Program-made: the position numbers and the translations under genes
In this document: positions 45,909 to 56,371 of the stretch, piece by piece
Numbering within the stretch: the first letter of the stretch is position 1
Layout of the letters: each line of letters opens with the position of its first letter
Notes under the pieces: model-generated
What the model was told of the DNA's origin: nothing
The model's input: only the letters and a program-made list of their open reading frames with translations
The model's database searches: none
Source: Portulaca oleracea
Lineage: Eukaryota > Streptophyta > Magnoliopsida > Caryophyllales > Portulacaceae
NCBI GenBank assembly: GCA_029582165.1
Contig: CM055878.1
Span: forward strand, 888,001-952,000
Direction of reading: 5' to 3'
Length of the DNA: 64,000 nt

Positions 45909-46697
45909 TGTTGGACATGGTTGGAAAGTGGTAAAGGCAACAAGAGTGTTTTTTCTTTCAAACTCTCCTTTGTCCCACATAGGAGGAATAAGGAGAGTGT
46001 TAGTGGTTTAAATATTCCACTACTTGTTGGGCTTAGTGTATTGGCTTGTGAGTGGGTTTTATGGAAGGAGGTATGGGCTTGGGCCCCACACGTGCGCGCG
46101 CGCGCCGCCCCCGCCGTCCGTCCGGCTGGTCCGGGCTGGGCGCGGCGCGTGTCGCGGGTTCGTGGGTTGGGTCGGTTTTGAATCCGGTTTTTTTTCTTTT
46201 TGCGAGTTTTCCTCGCTCGCGGTTTTTTCGCAACGGTCACCGGGTTCTCGCCGTCCATATCCTAACCCATCTTTGATTCCCAGTAACAACCCAGCCGTTG
46301 CCAGCCCGTGATTCTCGCAACCACTTTCTGCTGGCCGTTCCTTGTTTCTGGCACGTTTTTTAGGGGCAGTTTTGATCCCAGCAGCCCCCCCGTTCCACTA
46401 TAAAAGGTGTCTGCTTGGTGCGTGGAACAACACACCATCAACAGCTTCTCTTCTCCTCTGCTAAACTCGCTTCCCTCTCCTCTCCTGTCTTCGTTCTCTC
46501 TGGGCATATAGTTCACATACTCCAAGCTTCCTGGCCACGAGTGCACGTGTTCAGAAGCTAGCTGAGTTAACCTTGGGGAGCGACCGGCATTCTCGATTGG
46601 CACCGTGGTCGAGCCGTAATCTCTTTCAAGGCAGTGGTCCTTCCACGGCTCAGCTTGTGTCCGTCTCTCACAGCCTTGATCAAATTTTGTTCCTACA
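45909..46697 (+). repeat. 3' LTR of the young Copia element
   Basis: Nearly identical to 40435-41222. Differences include GCCGCCCCCGCC for GCCGCCGCCGCC, one extra T near 46360 and CAAATTTTG for CACATATTG at the end. TATA box at 46399-46405. Confidence 0.95.
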
Positions 46698-47089
46698 CAA
46701 TCTGCCTCAAAAGGGACACTAAAAGAGTCTCAAAACCCACCCCAGAAACATCAATCATAACATAAATGACCCAAATCAACTGCAATTTCGGAAATTTCTA
46801 ACATCTTAACATACAATTCATCGACAATTTGGGCAAGAAACTTGATGAAAATCGAATACCCATCATTGACAATTGCATGGAGGTGCTTCAAATGGGATTT
46901 TGACAAAGTGGGTTCGCATAAAACGCCATACAAAATTGCTTCATTGAGAGTTGGGTATTCGTTGGGGGAGGGGAGGATTAAATGTAAAGGACGGGTTAAT
47001 TTGGGGTGGAAAATAGTGAGATTGAGGTAGAGAGAGGTCGATTTGATTTGGCATTCGTAGGGGGGTAAAGATATGATCTTTGAAGCCAT
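46698..47089 (-). pseudogene. INTS3: INTS3-like fragment, N-terminal piece
   Basis: The ATG at 47089 opens MASKIISLPPYECQIKS. The frame continues PSPNEYPTLNEAILYGVLCE, LSKSHLKHLHAIVNDGYSIF and FLAQIVDELYVKMLE. Plant INTS3 proteins, from memory, share LNQAILYGVLCEPH, KHLHAIVTDGY and VNELYVKLL at the same N-terminal place. INTS3 is a scaffold subunit of the nuclear Integrator complex, acting in snRNA 3' processing. A frameshift at about 46765-46780 moves the homology to another frame, QLIWV, VMIDVSGVGFETLLVSLLRQ, which runs into the Copia target site. Only about 150 of roughly 1000 residues are present, so this is a duplicated or captured fragment. An upstream in-frame ATG at 47125 is also possible. 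Confidence 0.75.
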
Positions 47090-48090
47090 ATTAGGGTTTA
47101 ATTGGTGGGAAAAGAGGGGATTCATGGGGGGGGGGGGGGTAAAGATGACTGCGCAGGATTGAAGAGAGCGGTGCTGAAGCTCGAGGCCATGGCGAAACTA
47201 AGGATGAAGAAGTTGACCGAGAATGAAAAGTGGGTTGAAGAGAGGTGTGCTGAATACTCTTTGAAAGGCTTCTTAATTTTTCTTTTTTTATGTTATACCT
47301 GTTATAGGAGACAGCCGGTTTTATTTTCGGATGGTGGTAATTTTGACCCAAGTTTTAATTAGTACTGGTAGATTTGAGAAAAAACAAAGTTGAGTGGTAC
47401 TCTTGACAAAAAATTGAAAGTTGAGTGGTAGGGGCAGTGAAGAATTCGATGAATTGCTTAAATTTTTGTTGGCCAACCCTTCAGTTCCAAAGCCCAATTT
47501 GGCTGATACCAAACAGAGAAGATAATCTTAACTAAAAGTGATGAATCAGAATGATAATTAATTGACATAACGAAGGATTGTGAAGAAATGTTTCTTGGTT
47601 TTGTTTATAAAGTTTGTTTATGACCATATTTTCTTCATTAGCGGTTAAAATATGTTTATTAAGCCGGTATTATGGAGCTGTCATTGGCCCATTAATCTGT
47701 AGTTTTCATACTACCAACCATCTTTAAGTCTTCTGGAATTCTTTTCTTCTTGCCTGCTTTTTGTCATGCGGATGTCATTGCAAATATATTGCGTTTTGTG
47801 GCAAGGCTATTTATTTTCTTGAATTCATTAGTATTATTGTATTATAATACAGTGCTTGTGAACAATGAGCATCTTCATAGTTTTCCATCATGTGACCTCA
47901 TCTCACGGTCGTGCTTTTGTTAATTTTCTGTGGGTTTCATGTTCCTTGAGCTTTGGTTATATACATAATTTTGTTTCTCATGACTCTTCCCCTCAAAAAT
48001 ATAAAAACATAGTATGCCTCTGCCTCCTATATCCAAGAGTTCTGAATCCCCCCAAACTCATTGATTTCCCTTCCTACACTCGGTGCGGCA
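47090..48090. other. intergenic DNA between INTS3-like piece and PADRE paralogue
   Basis: A poly-G run is at 47128-47141. A plus-strand frame to about 47280 (LKRAVLKLEAMAKLRMKKLT, WVEERCAEYSLKG) looks coding by composition but I cannot assign it. 47335-47440 resembles 38950-39070 inverted. A TTATATACAT at 47957-47966 could be the TATA box of the gene at 48091. Confidence 0.4.
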
Positions 48091-48620
48091 ATGGGAAACT
48101 ATGCTTCTTGTTCATTGTGTGGACCTAATGCAGATGCAGAGGACACGGCAGCAGGGATAGCGAAAGTGATTTTCCCAGGGGGAGAAATCCGGTGTTTCTA
48201 CGATACCATCACCGTAGCTGAGCTGATGCTGGAGGCCCTGAATTCATTCCTTGTCAACTCCAAATCCCTTCAAATAGGTCGTCACTTCTCACCCCTCAAT
48301 GCAGATGAGGATCTCATCATTGGCAATGTTTATGTCCTTTTCCCCAAGCAAAGATTGTTGTCTGTTGTTAGTACTGTCGATATGGCTGCGCTTTCCTTGC
48401 AGCCAAACCGCCTTCTTCTCCTCATTCTAAGGCCACATTTAAGATGCTTCATGCCCATCAACAGCCCACCTCTGAGAGTAGCTCCCAACTAGGTCAAGAC
48501 AATTGTAGTGTGTCCAACTCTAATTTAGAAGAGATACAGGAGTTCTTTTCACCGGAAATGAAGCGTAGGTTGTCCTTGCGTAGATCGAAGAAGCCACTGT
48601 TGGACACCATAGTGGAATAA
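48091..48620 (+). pseudogene. PADRE/DUF4228 paralogue with late frameshift
   Basis: ATG 48091 opens MGNYASCSLCG, with Gly2 for N-myristoylation and Cys7 for palmitoylation as in the 57 kb copy. The DUF4228 core follows: AKVIFPGGEIR, VAELMLEALNSFLVNSKSLQ, FSPLNADEDLIIGNVYVLFP, VSTVDMAAL. Just after MAAL (48391-48397) one T seems missing. The current frame then runs 34 residues of unrelated sequence to a stop at 48490. The other frame keeps the family tail (FSPEMKRRLSLRRSKKPLLD, TIVE) to TAA 48618-48620. So it is a recent pseudogene, a truncated 134-residue protein, or an assembly error. PADRE proteins are linked to stress and defence responses; biochemical role unknown. Confidence 0.85.
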
Positions 48621-49011
48621 TCTAAATGGAAACACTTATGGTGTTTGTAAATGAAAATATACACATTATATCATCAACAAATTTCAAAATTTTGTATAAT
48701 TGTGCAAGTATACAATTGTCTGAAGTTTCCTGCACACTTAACTATAAACAACAGTTGATGGCAATAATTTTGTTATGAAACTTGAGTATATGCATCCTAG
48801 GGTAACTTTAATGGAGGAAAAGTTTGAAATCTGCCTTTTTTATTTATCAAATCAAACTTTTTCACACACCCATCATCATATCACAAAGCCAGATAAAATA
48901 TATTTGACCCACAAACTGAACCAATGAATGTGATCGATTCTAACCTGTCAATTGTAGGTGAAGTCAAATGGATTTTTTGTTTCTATTTTTATGTTTGTAA
49001 CAATAATGGGA
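48621..49011 (+). other. 3' flank of the PADRE paralogue
   Basis: AT-rich with no gene. It presumably holds the 3' UTR; no clear poly(A) signal can be singled out. AAACC at 49012-49016 is the left target copy of the next Copia element. Confidence 0.4.
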
Positions 49012-49016
49012 AAACC

Positions 49017-49487
49017 TGTTAGGATCGAAGAGCACTCAAGCAAATCATAATCAATAGGAAATAATAGCGGAAAAGAAATAAAATATTTGACACCGGAGGT
49101 TTAACGTGGAAAAACCCAAAGCGGGAAAAACCACGGAATCGATACACTAGTAATATGAGGATTACAATTACACAGGTTGTGTTTCTCTCTGTCTCACCAC
49201 TCTGGGATTTCATTCTGGGATACTCAGGGATATATATACTAGGGGGTACAAAAGGGAACTAGATTAATAATAACCTAAAACACAAAACCTTGCCGCACAA
49301 GAAAACAAAGGAAAGTGTGGGCCTTCAGCCTCGGCCCAAAGGAAACCCGCGGTAAAACACCCAGGCGCTGGCAGCGGGCAGCATATTGCTCTTTCTAGAC
49401 GGAGCGCTGGTGGCGTCGGACTCGGCGCTGCTGGCGCCTCCCCTTTCTTCCTCCTCTTCTCCTATTTTTGGTCTCCACACCCAACAA
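49017..49487 (-). repeat. 3' LTR of the internally deleted Copia element
   Basis: TGTTAGG...CCCAACA. It carries a GC-rich block at 49361-49440 with CGCTGGCAGCG (49366-49376), GCGCTGGTGGCG and GCGCTGCTGGCGCC. Confidence 0.9.
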
Positions 49488-49565
49488 TCTCCCACTTGGA
49501 GACCAGACATCAACCATCCTCAACTTTCTCCACAAGTTCCCCTAGTGCATCAACCGGCCTCTTTC

Positions 49566-49820
49566 TCAGTCCGAGAGGCCTCTTGAGACTGCAGCCGGCC
49601 TCAATTTCCCAACATCCACTGGTTTACCCTTGATCCTGTAGACCCACTTCTTCCCGGCCTTCTTCCCTGCAGACAATTTCACCGGCTTCCAGGTTCCCTC
49701 AAGTGACGCAATCTCATCAACCATCGCGTGCTCCCACTTTAACCGAGCCTCCGCTTGCACAGCCTTAGTATGGGACTTTGGCTCACCAGCATCTCTGGTA
49801 GCCCTCCTGGATCTCCTCAC
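49566..49820 (-). pseudogene. Copia pre-RT segment
   Basis: RRSRRATRDAGEPKSHTKAV, KWEHAMVDEIASLEGTWKPV and KKWVYRIKG are the segment between integrase and RT. After KWVYRIKGKP the Copia pattern stops, marking the deletion end. Confidence 0.7.
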
Positions 49821-50058
49821 AGTGGATGGTGCGCTGGAGCTTTCACCTAACTCTTGTGGTTCAGGTCCTTCAGCAGCCTGATCTGCAACTAGTGGAGCTT
49901 CCTGTGGTTCCTCTGTTCCTCCATAGGCACATCCAGCCTACCAGAAACCTTGACCCCACAGCTCCCACTAGCTTCTTGTCACTTGAGTCACTCCATACCT
50001 CCTCAGGTTCCCTGTCAGTTTTGGCGAAACTGGCCCTCTTCCCATTCCTGCAGAGCCA

Positions 50059-51251
50059 TCAACTAGAACAAGAAGCATAAGAAATCATGTTAGTGTTTTC
50101 CCTAGTAGAGTACAATGTATCGGATCTCAATCCCTTCGCCACTACCATAGCACCCTTCATGATCTTCCACATCCCTTTCCCGAAGCCTGCAGTATAGCCC
50201 ATCTCATCGAGTTGATTCACTGAAATTAAATTCATCTTAATTTCAAGAATATATCTAACATCCTCCAACTTCCAAAGACTACCATTAGTAGTCTTAATCC
50301 TCAGTCTCTTGTACCTGTTATCTCATAATACTTATCATTGGCAAGATATACCTTGCCAAAATTCCCATTCCTAAAATTATGAAATAACTCCATGTTTGAA
50401 GAAACATGAAAGGATGCGCCAGTATCAACTATCCAAGACTCTTCAGGGCTAGACACACTCAAGACCAAGGCTTCACAAAGATCTTCTGCAAAGTTGACAG
50501 AGTCCTGGTCATCATTACCCTTCCCCTTCCCAGGTCTAGGGCAATCCCTCTTAATGTGACCCTTATCCACACAACCATAACACACAACTTGACTCATGTC
50601 CCTAGGCTTACCTCCCCTGGAATTATTTGAATTCCTATTGTTCTTCCTACCCCTGACACTTAACGCAATTCCCGAAGATTCCTCACCAGAATTATTCCTA
50701 CGAAGACCTTCATTAAGCAATACAGACTTGACCTCATCAAACTTCATCTCGTCAGTACCCTTAGCACTACTAATAGCAGTTACAAGGGTTTTCCAAGAAT
50801 CAGGCATAGAAGACAACAATATGCAAGCTTTGACATTCTCAGCAAAAATCATCTTTACTGAAGCAAGTTGTGATAAAATCTTAGTAACCTCATTAATATG
50901 CTCAGCCACATCCCCACCCTCAGCCATCTAAAAGCTGGTTAATTTGGTGAACAAATATACCTGATTTGCTGCGTTGGGCTTCTCATACATCTGCTCTAGT
51001 GCCTCCAAAAATTCCTTCGTTGTATTTTTCTCCATGACGTTAAGCCGAACATTACGAGACAACGACATTCGAACCAGGTACACCGCCTGCCGACCCAGCA
51101 GATCGTACTCGACCTGCTTCATCTCGTCTTGCTACTTCTCCAGCAGTGGAACGTGCAGCGACTTTGCATACAACAGATCCTCAATCTGCAACTTCTAGTA
51201 GGTGAAGTCAGATCCATCAAATTTCTGTATGTCATACTTATCTCCTGCCAT
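50059..51251 (-). pseudogene. Copia gag and protease, broken
   Basis: The gag start ATG is at 51249-51251 (MAGDKYDIQKFDGSDF), with a stop soon after. 51122-50928 carries the gag core (VRLNVMEKNTTKEFLEALEQ, AANQVYLFTKL). 50927-50301 has the rest, a zinc knuckle CYGCVDKGHIKRDC and the protease start WIVDTGASFHVS with the normal D-T-G-A. 50268-50059 has YILEIKMNLISVNQLDEMGY, the protease C-terminal side. Stops and shifts separate the pieces. Confidence 0.85.
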
Positions 51252-51287
51252 TGTTTGAAAGTGAGTTATCTTTCACCAACCCTGAAA

Positions 51288-51299
51288 GCTCTGATACCA
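51288..51299 (-). other. primer-binding site, tRNA-iMet type
   Basis: TGGTATCAGAGC on the minus strand, an exact match to the plant Copia site, two bases inside the 5' LTR. Confidence 0.9.
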
Positions 51300-51301
51300 A
51301 T

Positions 51302-51842
51302 TGATAGGATCAAAGAGCACTCAAGCAAACCATAAACAACAGGAAATAATAGCGGAAAAGAAATAAAAAATTTGACACCAGAAGTTTAACGTGGAAAAAA
51401 CCCAAAGCGGGAAAAAAAAACCACGGAATTAATGCACTAGTAATATGAGGATTACAATTACACAGGTTATGTTTCTCTCTGTCTCACCACTCTGGGATAT
51501 TCTTCCAGGGATACTCAAGGATACATAATAGGGAGAACCTGAACCCCTATATATACTAGGGGGTACAGAAGGGAACTAGGTTAATAATAACCTAAAACAC
51601 AAAACCTTGTCGCACAAGAAAACAAAGGAAAGCGTGGTCCTTCAGCCTCGGCCCAAAGGAAACCCGTAGTAAAACACCCAGGCGCTGACAGTGAAGACAG
51701 GCACTGGCAACGGGCAGCAGATTGCTCTTTCTGGACGGAGTGCTGGTGGCGTCGGACTCAGCGTTGGTAGCGCCTCCTAGGCGCTACTGACGCCTCCCCT
51801 TTCTTCCTCCTCTTCTCTTATTTTTGGTCTCCACACCCAACA
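51302..51842 (-). repeat. 5' LTR of the internally deleted Copia element
   Basis: About 70 bp longer than its partner. The extra sequence includes a second cluster of GCGCTG/GGCGCC-type motifs at 51682-51795 and extra sequence at 51515-51535. Its terminal base pattern TGATAGG replaces TGTTAGG. Confidence 0.85.
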
Positions 51843-52862
51843 AAACCAGCTATGACTTGGGGCTCCTACGCATTCTTCATCTTGAGATTTGCTGTGAATC
51901 CACCACAGAAGATTATATAAAGATTCGTCATCATCGAACCCATTCAGGCTTCTGATCTCCTCCAGGGTACCACCTGTGTCGTACATTCCTTGGAGAGTAT
52001 AAACAAAAACCCTCCAACCCTTACCAAAGCTGGCATTGTCCTGTTCACAAGATGTTTGATAAAACCCACATTAGGAAACAAGAATTCTGTAATTGGTGAT
52101 AATGGAAGAACTAGAATTTTGAGCCTAGACTCTCTTTAATCAGGTGGACTTAACCAAGGTCTGTTGTCTCTCTTATAGCCAAATAGAACACCCACCACTT
52201 AGTTCTCCTTGCTAAACACATCCTCATACATGCCCTCATCCTTCTCTGACATGCCACCATGTTTGAGCTGCTAGCATGTCCATTGCAGCCAAAGTAGTAT
52301 GGGTTCACTACCACACTTATACTCTGTTGTTCCTCCCATCAACAAACTGTGTCAACCAACCAGCCCATGAATGCAATGTATACAGGTCGAAGCACCTCAA
52401 ACAAGTATAATTTGAGTTTTCCTACTTGTCCAAGTTCATGAAATCGACCGTCACTAAATATGCCCGAGGCCTGTACTTCCTCGCCTAGGCAGGAGTCATC
52501 TTAGGGAGAAGTGTGCATGGAGGAAGTATGCCAAATCATAATGATGATCATTGTAAACTCCGAATCCAAAATCAGCTCCAGAATCTAATGATCCTAGCCT
52601 AGTCATAAACCCACCCCATTTCCTGTCATATAGAAAACCATTTCCATTGATGCTCCCATTTAATCACGCTTCTATCTAACCATGCTTCTATCGCCTCCTT
52701 CAAGAACTTCCTAACAATCGCAACCACATCAAGGTAGCTAACCTCTTCTGCGATCCATGGCATCCTTGGAACTCGGGCAATCATTTTTCTTCCCGGACCA
52801 TGATACACATCTTGACTCAAGATGGTTAATAACCATGTTGAATTGTCTATATTCCACATTTT
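51843..52862 (-). pseudogene. GH81 endo-1,3-beta-glucanase pseudogene
   Basis: Reading right to left: 52859-52626 gives RKMIARVPRMPWIAEEVSYL, AIVRKFLKEAIEAWLD. About 52615-52505 gives GFMTRLGSLDSGADFGFGVY, NDHHYDLAYFLHAHFSL. 52500-52330 gives ARKYRPRAYLVTVDFMNLDK, RCFDLYTLHSWAGWLTQFVD. 52290-52130 gives AAQTWWHVRE and a GVLFGYKRDNRPW frame. 52120-51990 gives LPLSPITEFLFPNVGFIKHL. 52040-51843 gives GWRVFVYTLQGMYDTGGTLE, LLWWIHSK. This is the residue order of plant GH81 enzymes, secreted or cell-wall glucanases. Several stops and frame changes are present. The part after DGR where the family's catalytic Glu motif should lie is gone. The 5' half is missing. Confidence 0.85.
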
Positions 52863-53599
52863 GTTAATTTTTAATAATATTTTCTCTAATAATTATGTAT
52901 ATCTATCAACTACAAGAGTATAATACTCATTTAGTTAGGTCAAAAAGATATAAATAATAGCTAATTTTATCAATCAATCAACAACAACAACAACAACCTC
53001 CCAGGTGACACGTTTGAGCGCGGTCTGCGGGATCCTAATGTAGGCAGCCTTACTCCCATGAACAAAAGTTCATGGAGAGACTGATTCCGACGGATCCGAA
53101 GCAAGAACAGACGAGAAGCTTGTTAAGAGAAGAAACTACATACCAGTGTGTTGCAAGTGTTTTCAGAAGAGTTAACAAATACCTGCACAAGAAAACAAAT
53201 ACAAGCCAAACGACGAAATACTAGCTCGAATCACAAACACCTTTCCTCACCCTACGACCTTAACACTAGCCCGCCAAGCCCCCCTTGTCTAGAGCCATGT
53301 CCTCCACTAAACCCACGTGTCTTAGATCTTCTCTTATCACCCCTCTCATAGATGTTTTAGGTCCCTCATGTCCACGACAGCCTTGAGGCATCCCAATCCC
53401 TTCGCATCTCCTTACATGAGCATCCACTAAACCCAGCTTACTACAACTATTCAGGGACATGTCATGTTACATGCACCAACATTAATCCAAATAAGGCCAA
53501 GAGGTTATCATGAATGTTTATTTCTCCCCTGCAATGGTTTTTGGCCATAAGCCAAAACATCTCTCACCTATGAATTTGAGCATGTGCGATGTAAGCTCC
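52863..53599. other. intergenic DNA with a possible SINE-like segment
   Basis: An ACA repeat (52980-52997) precedes 53010-53110, which contains GTAGGCAGCCTTACTCCCAT and GAGAGACTGATTCCGA. Those words resemble a dispersed plant repeat (AGCCTTACCCC...AGAGGCTGTTTCC) that I associate with tRNA-type SINEs. Confidence for that is low. Nothing else is recognisable. Confidence 0.3.
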
Positions 53600-55640
53600 A
53601 TGATAACGCATTAAGATGGGACTTCGAAGGAATCGGGAATATATGTTGGGTATATCCATACTTAAATATAATAGAACCATTCATTGGAGATATACTTATG
53701 GCACAGTTTGTCGATTATGATGGCACATTTCTCCCAACATTATGGGGAGAAATCAAGTTGTTGGACAAGGAAATAAGTTGGAACAAATTATTATGATCCT
53801 TATACAATGTAATGTGAACTGAAAGTTCAAATATAATTCGTCTGCAAACTTGAGCGAATCTACTACCAGATATTCTATTTACCAACAAAGAGTTGTTAGA
53901 TCCTATGTCCCAACTACTAATGCTCCTGTAAGAATTGATGTCCCAGTAGGACAAATTGAATTGTTAATGAGTCTCGACCACATATAAGCGTGGTAGACCG
54001 GTCGGTTCCAAAGAAAATAGTCCTCGAAAAAGGAAAATCAGCAAATAATTAATGATAACCGAAATGAGGAATTTTTGAATCCAGAAGAGTCCTCAATCAT
54101 GACAAATGTGGAAGTTGCACCACAAGCTCAGGCACCTGAAGTTCGCGAATATGATGAGATCTCAATTAATTATGTCATGAATTGGATAAGGTGGAACCGA
54201 AATGAAGTTGACGTCGATATAGCATTTGATTATAAAATATAGCGCTCACTACTGTGAGTAAACATGAGAATCATGAGTTTAGGTCTGTTAATGAACACAG
54301 ACAAAGAAGAGATTGGCCAAGTGGAAAGATGCATTTAAGAATTAGATTCGCTTGTAAAATCAAAAATATCAGGACATGTTGTCCATACACCAAACTGGTG
54401 TAAACTTGTGGGATACAGTTAAGTCTTTGTGTGAAAAAGAATGAGAAAGGGAGATTATGAGATATAAGGCACTAGAAGCAACTTGTTGCATAAGTGCTTT
54501 CGCAAAGACTTCGTATCAACTATGAAGGAATATACTCCTATGTAGTTTATGTTACTGCATCACGATACCTTAAATTTGACAATACATGAAAAACTAAGTA
54601 TTTATCTTATAAATATCGTTATAGCTTATGAAAATTCTAATAATGATGTTTATGTAGAACTCCTGAAGGGTTCAAAGTGCCGGAAGCATATATTATAATT
54701 CTCGAGAATATTGGTTATTTAGTTGATAGATATTTATGTGACTAAAGCAATATGGACGCATATTGCATATTCAAAGGAAATGATTAAATTTCCGGATCCT
54801 AATTGTTTGTAAATGCTATTGATTGTTTGAACTCCCGAAGAGCATCAAAAGTTGTGAATTGCTTTCCAAAAGCATTTGGAATGAAAGATTTTTGTAAAAT
54901 CTGTTATTGCCTTGGTTTACAAGTTGCACATTTTGATAATGATCTTACATGCATAAATTAACTTATGTAGCAAAGTGCTAAGATAATGTTACATGAGCAA
55001 ATCACTCCCTTTTAAGTACCCTAGTAGTGGTACAGTCATTTGATATGAAAACAATCCCCTTTTCGATCCCATAATGAGAAATTTAGCAGTCCTGAAGTAC
55101 CGTATTTGAGTCTTGAAGTACTGTATTTGGGTCCTGAAGTACCATATTTAAATGATATTGAAACACTGACGTATCTTGCTAAACATACATGATCTAACCT
55201 ATTTCAGTGCCTCGATGGTACTAGCGATGCAGATATTTATTATCCCCATCAACTCAAAGTTGGTTTGATTAGCTATAGATATTTACCTAAATCATATGAC
55301 ACTTGATCACATACTAGTTATGTGCACGCTAAGCAAATTCGTTTCAATGAAAATTAAGTTGATTCATGAATCAAGTCAGTCATGAAGTTGAATTACATCA
55401 ACTCAAAGATCTTAATTGATGTTCTCATCAAGGGGAATAATACGCGTTGTACTCTTTTTCCCTTATCTGAGGTTTTGTCCCACTGGGTTTTCTTTAGAAA
55501 GGTTTTTAATGAGGCAACATATATTTGGGTATAAAGAAGTGTGTACTCTTTTTCCTTCACTAGATTTTTCTCCCAATTGAGTTTTTCCTAGTAGGGTTTT
55601 AACGAAGCATGTGTACTAGTGTTCATATATTTACGGTATA
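53600..55640 (+). mobile_element. Copia relic: integrase tail, RT pieces, 3' region
   Basis: Recognisable pieces in order: FVDYDGTFLPTLWGE (53706-53750); SYVPTTNAPVRIDVPVGQIE (about 53900-53960); KRGRPVGSKENSPRKRKI (53987-54040); NPEESSIMTNVEVAP (about 54080-54115); RRDWPKWKDAF (54307-54345); FVSTMKEYTPM in RT (about 54508-54545); EGFKVPEAY (about 54665-54692). The 3' end has GTTCTCATCAAGGGG (about 55421-55435), GTTGTACTCTTTTTCCCTTA (55446-55465) and GTTTTGTCCCACTGGGTTTT, a polypurine/LTR-start region of a common plant Copia family. All frames are broken and much of RT and RNase H is missing. No LTR pair could be set. Confidence 0.75.
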
Positions 55641-56031
55641 GTGTTTTGTTACTAATATTTGATATAAAATTTTGATGATGTTTTTTTTATACCAAATACT
55701 ATTTTTTGATATTTGAAGGCTAACATAACACTATACCGATATCGCACGGATAATGAAAAGTTAAATTAATATCTTATATAATTTTTGATACTATTTTTTT
55801 TTATTGGTATGACTAGTTATCAATTATAAGGATTCAATATTCGTTGCCTATAAAAAATAAATGGAATAGAAATGAAATAAACTCCATTTTTTAGTATTCT
55901 TTTATTATAAATTAAGAAAATCATAAATATAAATATAAATCATACAATTTCTAAATAATATTATATTTATGTGTACATATATATAATCCAATTATATTAT
56001 TTTCAAAATACGTAAATCACTAAGGCCCTGT
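55641..56031. other. AT-rich stretch
   Basis: No gene is seen. GGTATAGTGTTTTGTTACTA and AACATAACACTATACCGATA near 55634-55740 form a loose inverted repeat. 55993-56048 and 56049-56104 are two copies of a 56 bp direct duplication that includes the start of the next MITE. Confidence 0.4.
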
Positions 56032-56288
56032 TATTTGGTTAGGTTAAGTATATTATTTTCAAAATACGTAAATCAATAACGCCTTGTTATTTGGTTAGGC
56101 TGGATATATCTCTTCCAACTTATCCTAACTTATTCAAACGTAACGAAATTCTACAAAAAGGCATACACTCCTAAAACACAATTCCAAAAAAAACATCATA
56201 ACTTATCCCAACTTATCATAACTTATTATAACTTATCCTAATTTATTCATCCAAACCTGAAAATAACCAAAGAAAAAACCAGGGCTTA
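56032..56288. mobile_element. degenerate TIR MITE
   Basis: The start AAGGCCCTGTTATTTGGTTA is mirrored by AATAACCAAAGAAAAAACCA then GGGCTT at the right. AACTTATCC(T/C)AACTTAT repeats fill 56120-56250. The left tip is duplicated (second copy near 56089). The target duplication is unclear. A Tourist or hAT-like origin is possible. Confidence 0.45.
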
Positions 56289-56371
56289 AATCTTAATGGT
56301 CTCAACTTTGAAACATAACGAAGACAAGTTGGTTGGTCTAAAATAAACTGTACATTAATGGAAAAAGAATA

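Larger units (their letters stand above)
40435..46697 (+). mobile_element. Ty1/Copia retrotransposon, full length, recently inserted
   Basis: Length 6263 bp. LTRs 40435-41222 (788 bp) and 45909-46697 (789 bp) both run TGTTGG...CCTACA. By eye they differ at about 11 bases and one indel, roughly 1.4%. The target duplication CAATC is perfect (40430-40434, 46698-46702). A polypurine tract AGTGGGGGAT is at 45899-45908. Gag-pol is nearly complete but has one nonsense codon and two frameshifts. The usual TGGTATCAGAGC primer-binding site is not at the LTR border (41223 onward). Confidence 0.95.
49017..51842 (-). mobile_element. Copia element with large internal deletion
   Basis: LTRs are at 49017-49487 (471 bp) and 51302-51842 (541 bp). 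A perfect AAACC duplication flanks it (49012-49016, 51843-51847). The primer-binding site is at 51288-51299 and the polypurine tract (AAGTGGGAGAT, minus) at 49488-49500. The 1.8 kb interior keeps gag, protease and the pre-RT segment but lost integrase, nearly all RT and RNase H. It sits in the end of a GH81 pseudogene. Confidence 0.9.

Noticed and set aside
37364..51299. Possible tRNA-like pieces at TGGTATCAGAGC sites
   Set aside because: These are 12-13 nt retrotransposon primer-binding sites; no cloverleaf surrounds them.
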